DNA of 32,459 nucleotides from an uncultured Selenomonas sp. (GCA_905372355.1 CAJPOT010000018.1:1-32459); one strand, 5' to 3'; positions 8,262 to 15,911 are shown, numbered from the stretch's first letter. Translations and numbers: made by a program. The notes: generated by a model from the sequence alone, not told the origin.

Positions 8262-8308
8262 AAGCAATTAACAATTCCGACTGAAATAGAAGGGATTGTT
8301 AATTGCTT
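8262..8308. repeat. Perfect 14-bp inverted repeat, possible operator
   Basis: AAGCAATTAACAAT (8262-8275) and ATTGTTAATTGCTT (8295-8308) are exact reverse complements. Pairing extends inward three more positions (TCC with GGG, one G-T wobble), leaving a 13-base centre. The right arm contains the -35 box of the promoter for the DUF2156 gene. Because the repeat lies upstream of the expected transcription start, it is more likely a protein-binding site than an RNA hairpin of that transcript. Confidence 0.6.
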
Positions 8309-8325
8309 GACACAGTTGATATAAT
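8296..8325 (+). promoter_or_regulatory. Candidate sigma-70 promoter of the DUF2156 gene
   Basis: TTGTTA (8296-8301) and a perfect TATAAT (8320-8325) are 18 bases apart. A better-looking TTGACA at 8307-8312 is only 7 bases from the -10 and cannot be its partner. The predicted start gives a leader of about 110 bases. Confidence 0.5.
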
Positions 8326-8441
8326 GATAGGACAACAGGGCAAGAAAATTGCTGAATCGTGAGGTTTTGCAGCGGGAGTTCATGCGAGAAAAAGGCGCAC
8401 GCTTCTTGTTCGCAGAACCTTGGTGACTGAGCGAGAGAGGA

Positions 8442-9347
8442 ATGAGCATCATAGATTTCAAGGTTTTGCAAAAAGAGGACAAGCCGCTGCTCGACTGTTT
8501 TTTTCGGGCGCATTACTATGAGAATTCGCACTTCAATTTTACGAACCTCTACATGTGGCACGAACCGTACAAGATCATGTGGGTGAAGGAAGACGATGTG
8601 CTTTATATGAAGGCTGAGTGGGAGGGGAGAGAATTCGCCATGCAGCCTTTCGGCCCGGAGGAGAAGATGGCGGCTGCCGTCGGACGCTTCATCGACTACT
8701 TCAAGGCGCAGGGAAAGCCCGTACGCTTTTCGGGCGTCGAGCGCTCCTTCGCTGACATCCTTGAAAATTATGAGGGCGCAGATTTCGCTGTCGAGTCTGA
8801 CCGCAACAACTTTGACTATGTCTACCTCGCCGAAGATCTGATAAAGCTGGCGGGACGCAAGTTCCACTCGAAGAAGAACCATCTGAACAGCTTCCGCAAG
8901 AATTATCCTGAGGCCGAGTATCAGCCTATTACAGATGAGATCGTCACGCAATGCAAACTGACGATCAACGGCTGGTACAAGCAGCATGCGCAGGAAGCTC
9001 CCGACGATCCGTTCATCGCGCTTGAGCGTCAGGCGATCATCGAGGTCTTGAACAACTTCGAGGATTTTCAGCTCAAGGGCGGCGCGATCCTCATCGGACA
9101 GCGTGTCGTCGCCTTCACCTTCGGCGAGCAGCTCAACGACGACACGGCGGTCATCCATGTGGAAAAGGCAGATCCCGAGGTGCGCGGCGCGTATCCCGCG
9201 ATCAATCAGGCATTTGTTGAGCATGCGTGGTCCGATATGACGTACATCAATCGCGAGGAGGACATGGGCATCGAGGGGCTTCGACAGGCGAAGGAGTCAT
9301 ACAAGCCCGTGAAGCTCATTGAGAAGTTCAATGCTTGGATGAGATAA
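8442..9347 (+). CDS. DUF2156 protein (MprF C-terminal/GNAT-like fold)
   Basis: The product is a 301-residue soluble protein matching the DUF2156 family, which shares the double-GNAT fold of the catalytic domain of phosphatidylglycerol lysyltransferase (MprF/LpiP). The signature region is FDYVYLAEDLIKLAGRKFHSKKNHLNSFRKNYP (about residues 124-156). A second conserved block late in the protein is YINREEDMGIEGLRQAKESYKP. There is no membrane domain, unlike full-length MprF, so lipid aminoacylation cannot be assumed. Acyl- or aminoacyl-transfer in the cytoplasm is the family-level expectation. The ATG at 8442 has a GAGAGG site only 2 bases upstream, so initiation may be weak. It has its own promoter next to a perfect inverted repeat, so regulation is likely. 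Confidence 0.82.
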   Translation: MSIIDFKVLQKEDKPLLDCFFRAHYYENSHFNFTNLYMWHEPYKIMWVKEDDVLYMKAEWEGREFAMQPFGPEEKMAAAVGRFIDYFKAQGKPVRFSGVERSFADILENYEGADFAVESDRNNFDYVYLAEDLIKLAGRKFHSKKNHLNSFRKNYPEAEYQPITDEIVTQCKLTINGWYKQHAQEAPDDPFIALERQAIIEVLNNFEDFQLKGGAILIGQRVVAFTFGEQLNDDTAVIHVEKADPEVRGAYPAINQAFVEHAWSDMTYINREEDMGIEGLRQAKESYKPVKLIEKFNAWMR

Positions 9348-9366
9348 AGAAGCGGGGGTGAGATCT

Positions 9367-10278
9367 GTGCGTCTGCGCGGCAGCTTGGCACTCTTTGTCG
9401 CCGCCTTCATCTGGGGTACGACATTTGTCGCTCAGTCCGTCGGCATGGAGGGCATCGGGCCTTTCACATACGGTGCGGCACGCTATGTCGTCGCTGTCCC
9501 CGTCGTCTTTCTCCTGTGGCTCTTTTTCGCGCCCAAAAGACGCGCGGCGAAGGCGGCGGGTACGTATCGTCCGGGCTTTAAGGCGGGCGCTCTCGTGGGC
9601 GTGATCCTCTTCCTGGGGACGACATCGCAGCAGGTGGGCATGCAGTATACGACGGTGGGAAAGACGGCGTTCATCACATGCCTTTATCTCGTCCTCGTGC
9701 CGCTTGCCGCCGTATTTTTCGGCAGCCGCATCCGTCCGCTTCATTGGGGCGGCGCGGTTTTGGCGCTCAGCGGACTTTATCTCCTCTCGATGAAGGATGG
9801 CTTTTCCCTCTCTTACGGCGATGCGATCATGGTGGGAAGTTCGCTCCTCTGGACGATGCACATCCTCTGCGTCGGCCGCTTCGCGTCCTTCGTCGATGCG
9901 GTGGAGCTTTCCCTCGCGCAGCTCTTCGTCTGCGCCTGTGCGAGTCTGGCGCTCGCTTTTCTCTTCGAGCAGCCGACCGTCGCGGGCATCGAGGGCGCGG
10001 CGACGGCGATTCTCTATGCAGGGATCATGAGCTCGGGCGTCGCCTTTACGCTGCAGATCGTCGGACAGCAGTACGCTGAGCCTGCCTTGGCGGCCGTCAT
10101 CATGAGCCTTGAGTCCGTGTTTGGCGCGCTTTCGGGCGCGATTCTCCTCGGCGAGTCGATGAGCGCCGCCGAGCTTTCAGGCTGCGCCTTGATGCTCGCA
10201 GGCATGCTTCTCGCGCAGCTTGCGGGAGTTTGGGGGATGAAACGTCCTCGAACGGAGGGGGAGAACGGGACGAATTAA
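9367..10278 (+). CDS. DMT-superfamily permease with two EamA domains
   Basis: The product is a 303-residue inner-membrane protein with about ten predicted helices in two EamA repeats (about 1-140 and 150-290). Landmarks are the first-helix FVAAFIWGTTFVAQSVGM and the second-repeat PALAAVIMSLESVFGALSGAILLGE, typical of drug/metabolite exporters. Such proteins export amino acids or other metabolites; the substrate is unknown. The GTG at 9367 is preferred because GGGGGTGA (9353-9360) complements the 16S tail at proper spacing; an in-frame GTG at 9358 lies within that site. It starts 19 bases after the DUF2156 gene, so the two are probably cotranscribed. Confidence 0.85.
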   Translation: MRLRGSLALFVAAFIWGTTFVAQSVGMEGIGPFTYGAARYVVAVPVVFLLWLFFAPKRRAAKAAGTYRPGFKAGALVGVILFLGTTSQQVGMQYTTVGKTAFITCLYLVLVPLAAVFFGSRIRPLHWGGAVLALSGLYLLSMKDGFSLSYGDAIMVGSSLLWTMHILCVGRFASFVDAVELSLAQLFVCACASLALAFLFEQPTVAGIEGAATAILYAGIMSSGVAFTLQIVGQQYAEPALAAVIMSLESVFGALSGAILLGESMSAAELSGCALMLAGMLLAQLAGVWGMKRPRTEGENGTN

Positions 10279-10388
10279 GCATTTTCCCTCTTTTTGCAGG
10301 AATGGCGAGAAGAACGGCGAATAAAAGCAAGTGGATAATTGACACAGAGGGATGGATCTGCCAGGCATAGAGAGGGGGAACCGCTTCC

Positions 10389-11528
10389 ATGATAACGGAT
10401 GATACGAAGATCAAGAGAGCGGTAGTCACGATAAAGATCATCGGCGTGGGCGGCGGCGGCAACAGCGTCATCGAGCGTATAGCCGAGGGAAACGAGCTTG
10501 ATGTGGAGTTGATCGCGATCAATACGGATGCGAAGCAGCTTGCCTATATGGAAGAGGCGGGCGTCAAGGCGCTCGCCATCGGACGAGATCTGACGAAGGG
10601 GCTCGGCACGGGCGGCGTGGCGGATCTCGGGGAAGCAGCGGCGAAGGGCGACGAGGCAAAAATTAAGGAAGTTTTGAAGGGCGCCGACCTCGTATTTGTC
10701 ACGGCGAGCATGGGCGGTGGCGCGGGCACGGGCGCGGCGCCCGTCGTTGCAAAAATCGCCAAGGATATGGGCATACTGACGGTCGGCGTCGTGACGGTGC
10801 CCTTTTCCTTCGAAGGCGCGCGCAAGAAGCGCATCGCCAATGAGGGCATCGCGAAGATGCAGGGAAATCTTGACGCCTTGATCGTCGTACATAACGACAA
10901 CCTCATGAAGCTTCCCGAGAACAAGCACATGACGCTCGTCAACGCGTTCAAGGCGGCGGACGACGTCCTCCGTCAGGCGATCAACTGCATCGCGGAATTG
11001 ATTCTGACGACGGGCGAGATCAATGTCGATTTCGCCGATCTCACGTCTACCTTCCGGCAGAGCCAGAGCGGCGATGCGCTCCTCGGCATCGGCGAGAGCC
11101 AGAGGAGTGCGATCGAGGCCGTGCAGAAGGCGGTGGAAAGCCCGCTCGTCGAGAAATCCCTGACGGGTGCACGCGGCTTGATCCTGAACCTCAGTGGCAG
11201 CGAGCGCATGACGCTTGACGACGTGGGCGAGGCGACGAACTACATCCGGGAAAACACACACCCCGATGTGAATATCATTCTTGGCACGGTCATCGACTCT
11301 TCCATGGGACAGACGATCCGCGCGACGATCATCGCGACGGACTTCGTCGATGGCGTCGTCATGAAGGCGCAGCGCATGGAGGCGCCCGAAAGCAAGCTCA
11401 AGACGGAGAGCATCGCCTCCTTGGAACCGCCGTCTTTCATGAAGCAGCCGACGGAGAAGGTTCCGGCCTTCGCCTCGCGCAGCGATTTCGCTCTGCCGAA
11501 GTTCGATCCGTTCCATCCGAAGAAGTGA
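10389..11528 (+). CDS. Divergent FtsZ-family tubulin-like GTPase with a repeat tail
   Basis: The product is a 379-residue tubulin/FtsZ GTPase. Visible are the nucleotide loop IGVGGGGNS (18-26), the tubulin signature as GGGAGTGAAP (109-118; canonical FtsZ has GGGTGTG) and the T7 loop NVDFADL (212-218) with D214 and D217. GTP hydrolysis and polymerisation therefore look possible. It lacks the usual N-terminal extension and the canonical C-terminal FtsA-binding peptide. The tail (347-379) is instead three 11-residue units each starting with a hydrophobic or Pro residue, then P-x-F. Neighbours are an EamA transporter and tcdA, not the division/cell-wall cluster, so this is probably a second FtsZ beside the housekeeping one. 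That inference needs the rest of the genome. The ATG at 10389 follows GAGGGGG at about 10 bases. Confidence 0.85.
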   Translation: MITDDTKIKRAVVTIKIIGVGGGGNSVIERIAEGNELDVELIAINTDAKQLAYMEEAGVKALAIGRDLTKGLGTGGVADLGEAAAKGDEAKIKEVLKGADLVFVTASMGGGAGTGAAPVVAKIAKDMGILTVGVVTVPFSFEGARKKRIANEGIAKMQGNLDALIVVHNDNLMKLPENKHMTLVNAFKAADDVLRQAINCIAELILTTGEINVDFADLTSTFRQSQSGDALLGIGESQRSAIEAVQKAVESPLVEKSLTGARGLILNLSGSERMTLDDVGEATNYIRENTHPDVNIILGTVIDSSMGQTIRATIIATDFVDGVVMKAQRMEAPESKLKTESIASLEPPSFMKQPTEKVPAFASRSDFALPKFDPFHPKK

Positions 11529-11597
11529 GCGGTGCGTCGATGCGTCATCATCCATGCAGCTGAGAAGCTACGTTTGCTTGGAGAGGAGCGAGTTTTT

Positions 11598-12338
11598 ATG
11601 GAGGAACGCTTTTGCCGCACGGCGATGCTCATCGGTGAGGCAGGGCTTGTGCGACTCAAGGCGGCTCGTGTCGCTGTCTTTGGCATCGGCGGCGTTGGCT
11701 CGTTTGCGGCGGAGGCGCTCGCACGCGCGGGCGTAGGGCGTCTCGTGCTCATCGACAACGATGCGGTCGCCGCCTCGAATCTCAATCGTCAGCTTGCGGC
11801 GCTCTACAGCACGATCGGGCGCAGCAAGGCGGCGGTCATGAAGGCGCGCATCGAGGACATCAACCCTGCTGCTGAGGTCGAGATCGTTGAGGACTTCTTC
11901 CTGCCCGAGCGGGCAGGTCTTTTTTTTCACGGGTCTTATGACTACATTGTCGATGCCATCGACACCATCGCGGGTAAGATCGGGCTCGTCATGGAGGCGA
12001 AGAAACGGACGATCCCCATCGTGAGCAGCATGGGGGCGGGCAACAAGCTCGACCCGACGAAGTTCGAGGTCGCCGACATCTATGAAACGAGCGTGTGTCC
12101 TCTGGCGCGCGTCATGCGCCGCGAGCTGAAATCGCGCGGCGTGGAATCTCTGAAGGTCGTCTATTCCAAGGAAAAGCCGCGAAAGCCGCTCTTCGCGCTG
12201 CGAGAAGAAAGCGCAGAAAAAGGCGTGCAGGCTTTTTCCAAGCAGCCGCCGGGCAGCATCTCCTTCGTGCCATCCGTCGCCGGGCTCATACTCGCGAGCG
12301 TCGTCGTGCGCGAACTTGCGGGACTGGCATTGGAATGA
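11598..12338 (+). CDS. tcdA: tRNA threonylcarbamoyladenosine dehydratase, E1-like
   Basis: TcdA (CsdL) uses ATP to convert t6A37 of ANN-decoding tRNAs to its cyclic form. It is a 246-residue protein of the ThiF/MoeB/E1 family, the usual size. Landmarks are the nucleotide loop VFGIGGVGSF (27-36), LIDNDAVAASNLNRQ (51-65) with the conserved Asp and Arg, and the family-typical SSMGAGNKLDPTKFEVADI in the middle. The ATG at 11598 has GGAG 9 bases upstream; a longer frame from 11532 has no such site. It lies 69 bases after the FtsZ-like gene on the same strand. An intrinsic-terminator-like hairpin with a T run sits inside the coding sequence at 11900-11927. Confidence 0.92.
   Translation: MEERFCRTAMLIGEAGLVRLKAARVAVFGIGGVGSFAAEALARAGVGRLVLIDNDAVAASNLNRQLAALYSTIGRSKAAVMKARIEDINPAAEVEIVEDFFLPERAGLFFHGSYDYIVDAIDTIAGKIGLVMEAKKRTIPIVSSMGAGNKLDPTKFEVADIYETSVCPLARVMRRELKSRGVESLKVVYSKEKPRKPLFALREESAEKGVQAFSKQPPGSISFVPSVAGLILASVVVRELAGLALE
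11900..11927 (+). terminator. Terminator-like hairpin inside tcdA
   Basis: CCTGCCCG (11900-11907) pairs with CGGGCAGG (11910-11917), or as a 7-bp stem with a 4-base loop. TCTTTTTTTT (11918-11927) follows at once. The shape is that of a full intrinsic terminator, but it encodes residues 101-110 of TcdA in frame. Ribosomes would normally mask it, so it may act only when translation lags. Confidence 0.5.
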
Positions 12339-12398
12339 GCAGTCATTTCGTGTGCGTGGTATCTGCAGGCAAGTAGATGCGTAATTTGTACGGAAAAT

Positions 12399-12427
12399 TT
12401 GCATGGATATGCAAGATATGTTATAAT
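12399..12427 (+). promoter_or_regulatory. Promoter with palindromic operator-like site upstream of the TAXI-TRAP operon
   Basis: TTGCAT (12399-12404) and TATAAT (12422-12427) are 17 bases apart. The -35 box is also the left arm of a perfect palindrome, TTGCAT-GGAT-ATGCAA (12399-12414), lying between the core elements where a repressor would block polymerase. A second TATAAT at 12441-12446 lacks a good -35. Confidence 0.5.
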
Positions 12428-12474
12428 AGCATACGTAGTATATAATAGAATTATATCTGTAGGAGGTATGAACC

Positions 12475-13434
12475 ATGCATTTGGGCAAACTAGGGAGAAT
12501 CCTCTCAGCGGCGGCGCTCCTGATTTTTGGCACATTGCTCCTCGTCGGCTGCGGTGGCTCAGGAAGCAACAAGTTCATCAACATCGCCACGGGCGGCACG
12601 GCGGGTACGTATTACCCGATCGGCGGCGCGATGGCGGAGATCCTGAACAAGGCGATTCCCGGCATGAATGCGAGTGCGCAGTCCACGGGCGCGACGGTCG
12701 CGAACATCAACATGCTGAAGGAAGGCTCGGTCGATCTCGCCATCGTGCAGAACGACATCACCTATTATGCCGTGAACGGCACGGAGATGTTCAAGGACAA
12801 GAAGGTCGAGAACCTGCGCGGCATCGCAGCGCTCTACCCCGAGACATGCCAGATCGTCACGCTTGAGTCGACGGGCATCAAGAGCATTGCCGACCTCAAG
12901 GGCAAGCGCGTCGCCGTCGGTGCGGCGGGCAGTGGTGCGGAGGCCAATGCGCGTCAGATTCTTGAGGCGTACGGCATCACGTATGATGATATCGATGAGC
13001 AGTTCCTGTCCTTCGGCGAGGCGGCAAGCGCCCTGAAGGACGGCAACGTCGACGCGGCTTTCGTCACGGCGGGATTCCCGACGGCGGCGGTGCAGGACAT
13101 CACGTCGCAGAACAAGGTGCGTCTCCTGCCGATCGAGGCGGACAAGGCGGACGCCTTGATCGCAAAGTACCCGTTCTACACGAAGACGAAGATTCCGGCG
13201 GGCACCTATGCGGGCTTCGATGAAGAAGTCCCGGGAATTTCCGTCATGGCGATGCTCGTTGCGACAGACAAGGTGGACGAGAAGCTCGGCTACGACATCA
13301 CGAAGGCGCTTTTCGACAATATTGAGAAGCTGCAGGCGGCGCATTCGGCGGCGAAGCAGATTACGAAGGAGAGCGCGAAGGACGGCATGTCCATTGAGTT
13401 GAATGCCGGCGCAGAGCGCTACTACAAGGAATAA
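12475..13434 (+). CDS. TAXI-family TRAP transporter substrate-binding lipoprotein
   Basis: The product is a 319-residue extracytoplasmic binding protein of the TAXI (TRAP-associated extracytoplasmic immunogenic) family. It has a lipoprotein signal peptide, with basic residues, a hydrophobic stretch and the lipobox LVGC (Cys26). After that comes the family's opening motif INIATGGTAGTYYPIGGAMAEI (about 35-56), then STGATVANINML and LAIVQNDI. The ATG at 12475 has AGGAGGT 8 bases upstream. It is the first gene of a three-gene operon with a DUF1850 protein and a fused permease, the standard TAXI-TRAP set. These are sodium- or proton-driven importers of organic acids such as dicarboxylates or glutamate; the ligand here is unknown. 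Confidence 0.93.
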   Translation: MHLGKLGRILSAAALLIFGTLLLVGCGGSGSNKFINIATGGTAGTYYPIGGAMAEILNKAIPGMNASAQSTGATVANINMLKEGSVDLAIVQNDITYYAVNGTEMFKDKKVENLRGIAALYPETCQIVTLESTGIKSIADLKGKRVAVGAAGSGAEANARQILEAYGITYDDIDEQFLSFGEAASALKDGNVDAAFVTAGFPTAAVQDITSQNKVRLLPIEADKADALIAKYPFYTKTKIPAGTYAGFDEEVPGISVMAMLVATDKVDEKLGYDITKALFDNIEKLQAAHSAAKQITKESAKDGMSIELNAGAERYYKE

Positions 13435-13968
13435 ATGAAGAAGCGGCTGGGTGTGAGGCTCTTCCTTGCGGCTCTCGTGCTCGCGGCGCTTGCAGATTTC
13501 TTGGCACGCCCCCTGCTCGTCGTGGAAAGCGAGCAGGGGGCGCTCCTTTATGCGAAAAAAGCGTACGCGGGGATGCCTGTCGTGATTCGCTTCATCCATT
13601 CGGTGCAGAAGACGCCCGTGGAGGAAGACCTGCGCGTGGATGACGAAGTTTCGGGCTTCGTGCTCGACAGGACGCGCTACCAATCGTTCGGCGTGGGGCT
13701 GCCGTTCCTCGCGAGCGAGGGCGAGTTCCGCGCGGAAGGCGACTTTTTCGTCATGGACGGCATGGAGCGCCGCTTCCCGCGTCTTTCTCTGCGCACGGGG
13801 GTGGGAACGGAATTGACGCTCGTGCTCGACGGCACGGAGGAGAAGCTTTTTGAAAAGCTTCCGGCAGGAAGCCGCGTCGACCTCACAGTCATCGCCCCGT
13901 GGCGCTGGGGCATGGAGAAGCTCTTCGGCAAGGAGCTTGGAGCCGCTGCTGCGGCAGGAAAGGAATGA
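13435..13968 (+). CDS. DUF1850 protein of the TAXI-TRAP operon
   Basis: The product is a 177-residue protein with an N-terminal membrane anchor or signal segment (about residues 8-28) and an exported beta-rich domain. The domain contains IRFIHSVQKTPVEEDLRV (about 51-68), the typical DUF1850 core. The family is almost always found between TAXI binding proteins and TRAP permeases and is presumed to assist that transporter; its mechanism is unknown. The ATG begins at the base after the binding-protein stop, and the stop overlaps the permease start (ATGA), so all three genes are tightly coupled. A strong GC-rich inverted repeat lies inside this gene at 13507-13542. Confidence 0.87.
   Translation: MKKRLGVRLFLAALVLAALADFLARPLLVVESEQGALLYAKKAYAGMPVVIRFIHSVQKTPVEEDLRVDDEVSGFVLDRTRYQSFGVGLPFLASEGEFRAEGDFFVMDGMERRFPRLSLRTGVGTELTLVLDGTEEKLFEKLPAGSRVDLTVIAPWRWGMEKLFGKELGAAAAAGKE
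13507..13542 (+). other. Strong intragenic hairpin in the TRAP operon
   Basis: CGCCCCCTGCTCG (13507-13519) and CGAGCAGGGGGCG (13530-13542) are perfect reverse complements separated by 10 bases, giving a 13-bp GC-rich stem 72 bases into the DUF1850 gene. No T run follows, so it is not a terminator. It sits just downstream of the binding-protein gene, where a hairpin could protect that part of the message from 3' decay. Confidence 0.55.
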
Positions 13969-15911
13969 TGTTCATCATGCCGGACAAGAAGCATGAGGAA
14001 CTTGCAAAAGAAGTTCTGAAAAAATACGATAAGGAATCCGACGTCATCGAGCACAAGGGCTTCATGGCGAAGGTCGTGGCGGTTCTCGCCATCGCGTTCT
14101 CCCTCTTTCAAATCTATACGGCGGTCTTCGGCGTGCTCGATGCACAGCTGCAGCGTGCCGTTCATCTGGGCTTCGGCCTGACGCTCGTCTACCTGCTCTT
14201 TCCGATGCGCAAGGTCTGGTCGCGCGAGAAGGTGCATGTCGTCGACGTCGTCCTCGCCATCTTGGGCGCGGGCGCTCCCGCCTACATCATCTTCGCCTAT
14301 CGAAGCCTCGTGATGCGCGCGGGAACGGTCAATTCGCTTGATCTCGTCGTAGGTCTCATCGGCATCGTGCTCGTCATCGAGGCGACGCGCCGCGTCGTCG
14401 GCATGCCGATGGTCTGCGTCGTGCTCTTTTTCCTCGCCTATGCATTCGCAGGGCCGTACCTTCCGGGCGTTCTCGCACATCGCGGACTGAATCTCGACCA
14501 GCTCGTCTCGCATCTCTTCTTCACGACGGAGGGCGTGTTCGGCATACCGCTCGGCGTGTCCTCGACCTTCATTTTCCTTTTCATCCTTTTCGGTGCCTAC
14601 CTGGAGTCGACGGGACTCGGCAAGTTCTTCATCGACCTTGCGAATGCCGTGGCGGGCTGGGCGCGCGGCGGCCCGGCGAAGGTCGCCGTGCTTTCGAGCG
14701 GCCTCATGGGTACAGTCTCGGGCAGCTCGGTCGCCAACGTCGCGGGTACGGGAGCCTTCACGATTCCCATGATGAAGAAGCTTGGCTATGAGCGCAACTT
14801 CGCGGGCGCGGTCGAAGCGGCGGCTTCGACGGGCGGACAGCTCATGCCGCCTGTCATGGGAGCGGCGGCGTTCCTCATGGCGGAGTTCGTCGGTGTGCCG
14901 TACTTCGACGTCGTCAAAGCAGCGACGATTCCTGCGCTCCTCTACTTCCTCGGCATTTGGCTCGGCGTCCACTTCGAGGCGCGCCGCAGCAATCTCAAGG
15001 GCGTGCCTCGAAGCGAACTGCCCAAGCCGTGGGAGATCTTGAAGGAGCGCGGCCATCTCGCGATTCCTCTCATCGTCATCATCTATCTGCTCGTCTCGGG
15101 CTTCACGCCGATGCGTGCGGCTCTGTGGGCGATCGTGCTCGCCATCGCGGCCTCGTCTTTGCGTAAGTCGACGCGCATGAAGCCCGTAGAGATCGTGCGC
15201 GGTCTTGAAAACGGTGCGCGAAACGTCCTCGGCGTCCTCGTCGCCTGCGCTTCAGCGGGCATCATCATCGGCGTCGTGACGAAGACAGGCGTGGGCCTAA
15301 AGCTCGCGTCGGCTCTGCTCGATCTTTCGGGCGGCATGCTTTTGCCGACGATGTTCTTTACGATGATTACGTCGATCATCCTCGGCATGGGCGTGCCGAC
15401 GACGGCGAACTACGTCATCACCTCGACGATTGCCGCTCCCGCGCTCGTCCAGATGGGCGTGCCCGTGCTCGCGGCGCACATGTTCGTATTCTACTTTGGT
15501 ATCATCGCCGACGTGACGCCTCCCGTGGCTCTCGCCGCCTTCGCTGGGTCTGCCATCAGCGGCGGCAAGCCGCTGAAGACGGGCATCAATGCCTCGAAGC
15601 TCGCGATCGCCGCCTTCATCATTCCGTACATCTTCGTGCTGTCGCCCGTCGTCCTCATGATCGATGCGACACCCATATCGCTCATCACCGTGCTCGTGAC
15701 CTCGGTCATCGGCATGGTCGGCTTGAGCGCATCGATGATCGGCTGCCTCGTGAAGCCGTTGAACGGACTTGAGCGCGTTATGTTGTTCGTCGGCGGTCTT
15801 TTGATGATCCAACCGGGACTTGTGACCGATCTCGTGGGATTCCTTCTCCTGGCGTCCGTGCTCTTCTTCCAGCAGAGGCGCAGCAAAGCGGAGGCGAGCA
15901 GTCTTGGCTGA
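13965..15911 (+). CDS. Fused TRAP transporter permease (DctQ-DctM, 4TM/12TM type)
   Basis: The product is a 648-residue inner-membrane permease joining the small DctQ-like part (about four helices, residues about 25-180) to the large DctM-like channel (about twelve helices, about 190-630). Signature stretches are LSSGLMGTVSGSSVANVAGTGAFTIPMMKKLGY (about 243-275), STGGQLMPPVMGAAAFLMAEF and GMGVPTTANYVITSTIAAPAL, with FYFGIIADVTPPVALAAF later. It imports substrate delivered by the TAXI lipoprotein. The start at 13965 overlaps the DUF1850 stop; ATGs at 13968 and 13977 are possible alternatives. Its terminator lies at 15971-16009. Confidence 0.93.
   Translation: MMFIMPDKKHEELAKEVLKKYDKESDVIEHKGFMAKVVAVLAIAFSLFQIYTAVFGVLDAQLQRAVHLGFGLTLVYLLFPMRKVWSREKVHVVDVVLAILGAGAPAYIIFAYRSLVMRAGTVNSLDLVVGLIGIVLVIEATRRVVGMPMVCVVLFFLAYAFAGPYLPGVLAHRGLNLDQLVSHLFFTTEGVFGIPLGVSSTFIFLFILFGAYLESTGLGKFFIDLANAVAGWARGGPAKVAVLSSGLMGTVSGSSVANVAGTGAFTIPMMKKLGYERNFAGAVEAAASTGGQLMPPVMGAAAFLMAEFVGVPYFDVVKAATIPALLYFLGIWLGVHFEARRSNLKGVPRSELPKPWEILKERGHLAIPLIVIIYLLVSGFTPMRAALWAIVLAIAASSLRKSTRMKPVEIVRGLENGARNVLGVLVACASAGIIIGVVTKTGVGLKLASALLDLSGGMLLPTMFFTMITSIILGMGVPTTANYVITSTIAAPALVQMGVPVLAAHMFVFYFGIIADVTPPVALAAFAGSAISGGKPLKTGINASKLAIAAFIIPYIFVLSPVVLMIDATPISLITVLVTSVIGMVGLSASMIGCLVKPLNGLERVMLFVGGLLMIQPGLVTDLVGFLLLASVLFFQQRRSKAEASSLG

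Larger units (their letters stand above)
8064..8441. other. Gene-free stretch of 378 bases
   Basis: No credible coding sequence lies here on either strand. From left to right it holds the bidirectional terminator (8071-8106), a hairpin-rich stretch (about 8130-8210), an extended -10 facing left (8217-8222), a perfect 14-bp inverted repeat (8262-8308) and a right-facing promoter (8296-8325). A roughly 110-base leader to the DUF2156 start at 8442 follows. The leader shows no riboswitch pattern I know. Confidence 0.6.

Noticed and set aside
8296..8312. Possible Rex-like site (TTGTTAA-N4-TTGACAC)
   Set aside because: Only 5 of 7 positions fit in the second half-site, and the perfect inverted repeat in the same place explains the first half better.
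13851..13872. GAAGCTTTT/AAAAGCTTC palindrome near the end of the DUF1850 gene
   Set aside because: It is a short AT-rich palindrome in coding sequence with Lys/Leu codons and no T run; chance is likely.
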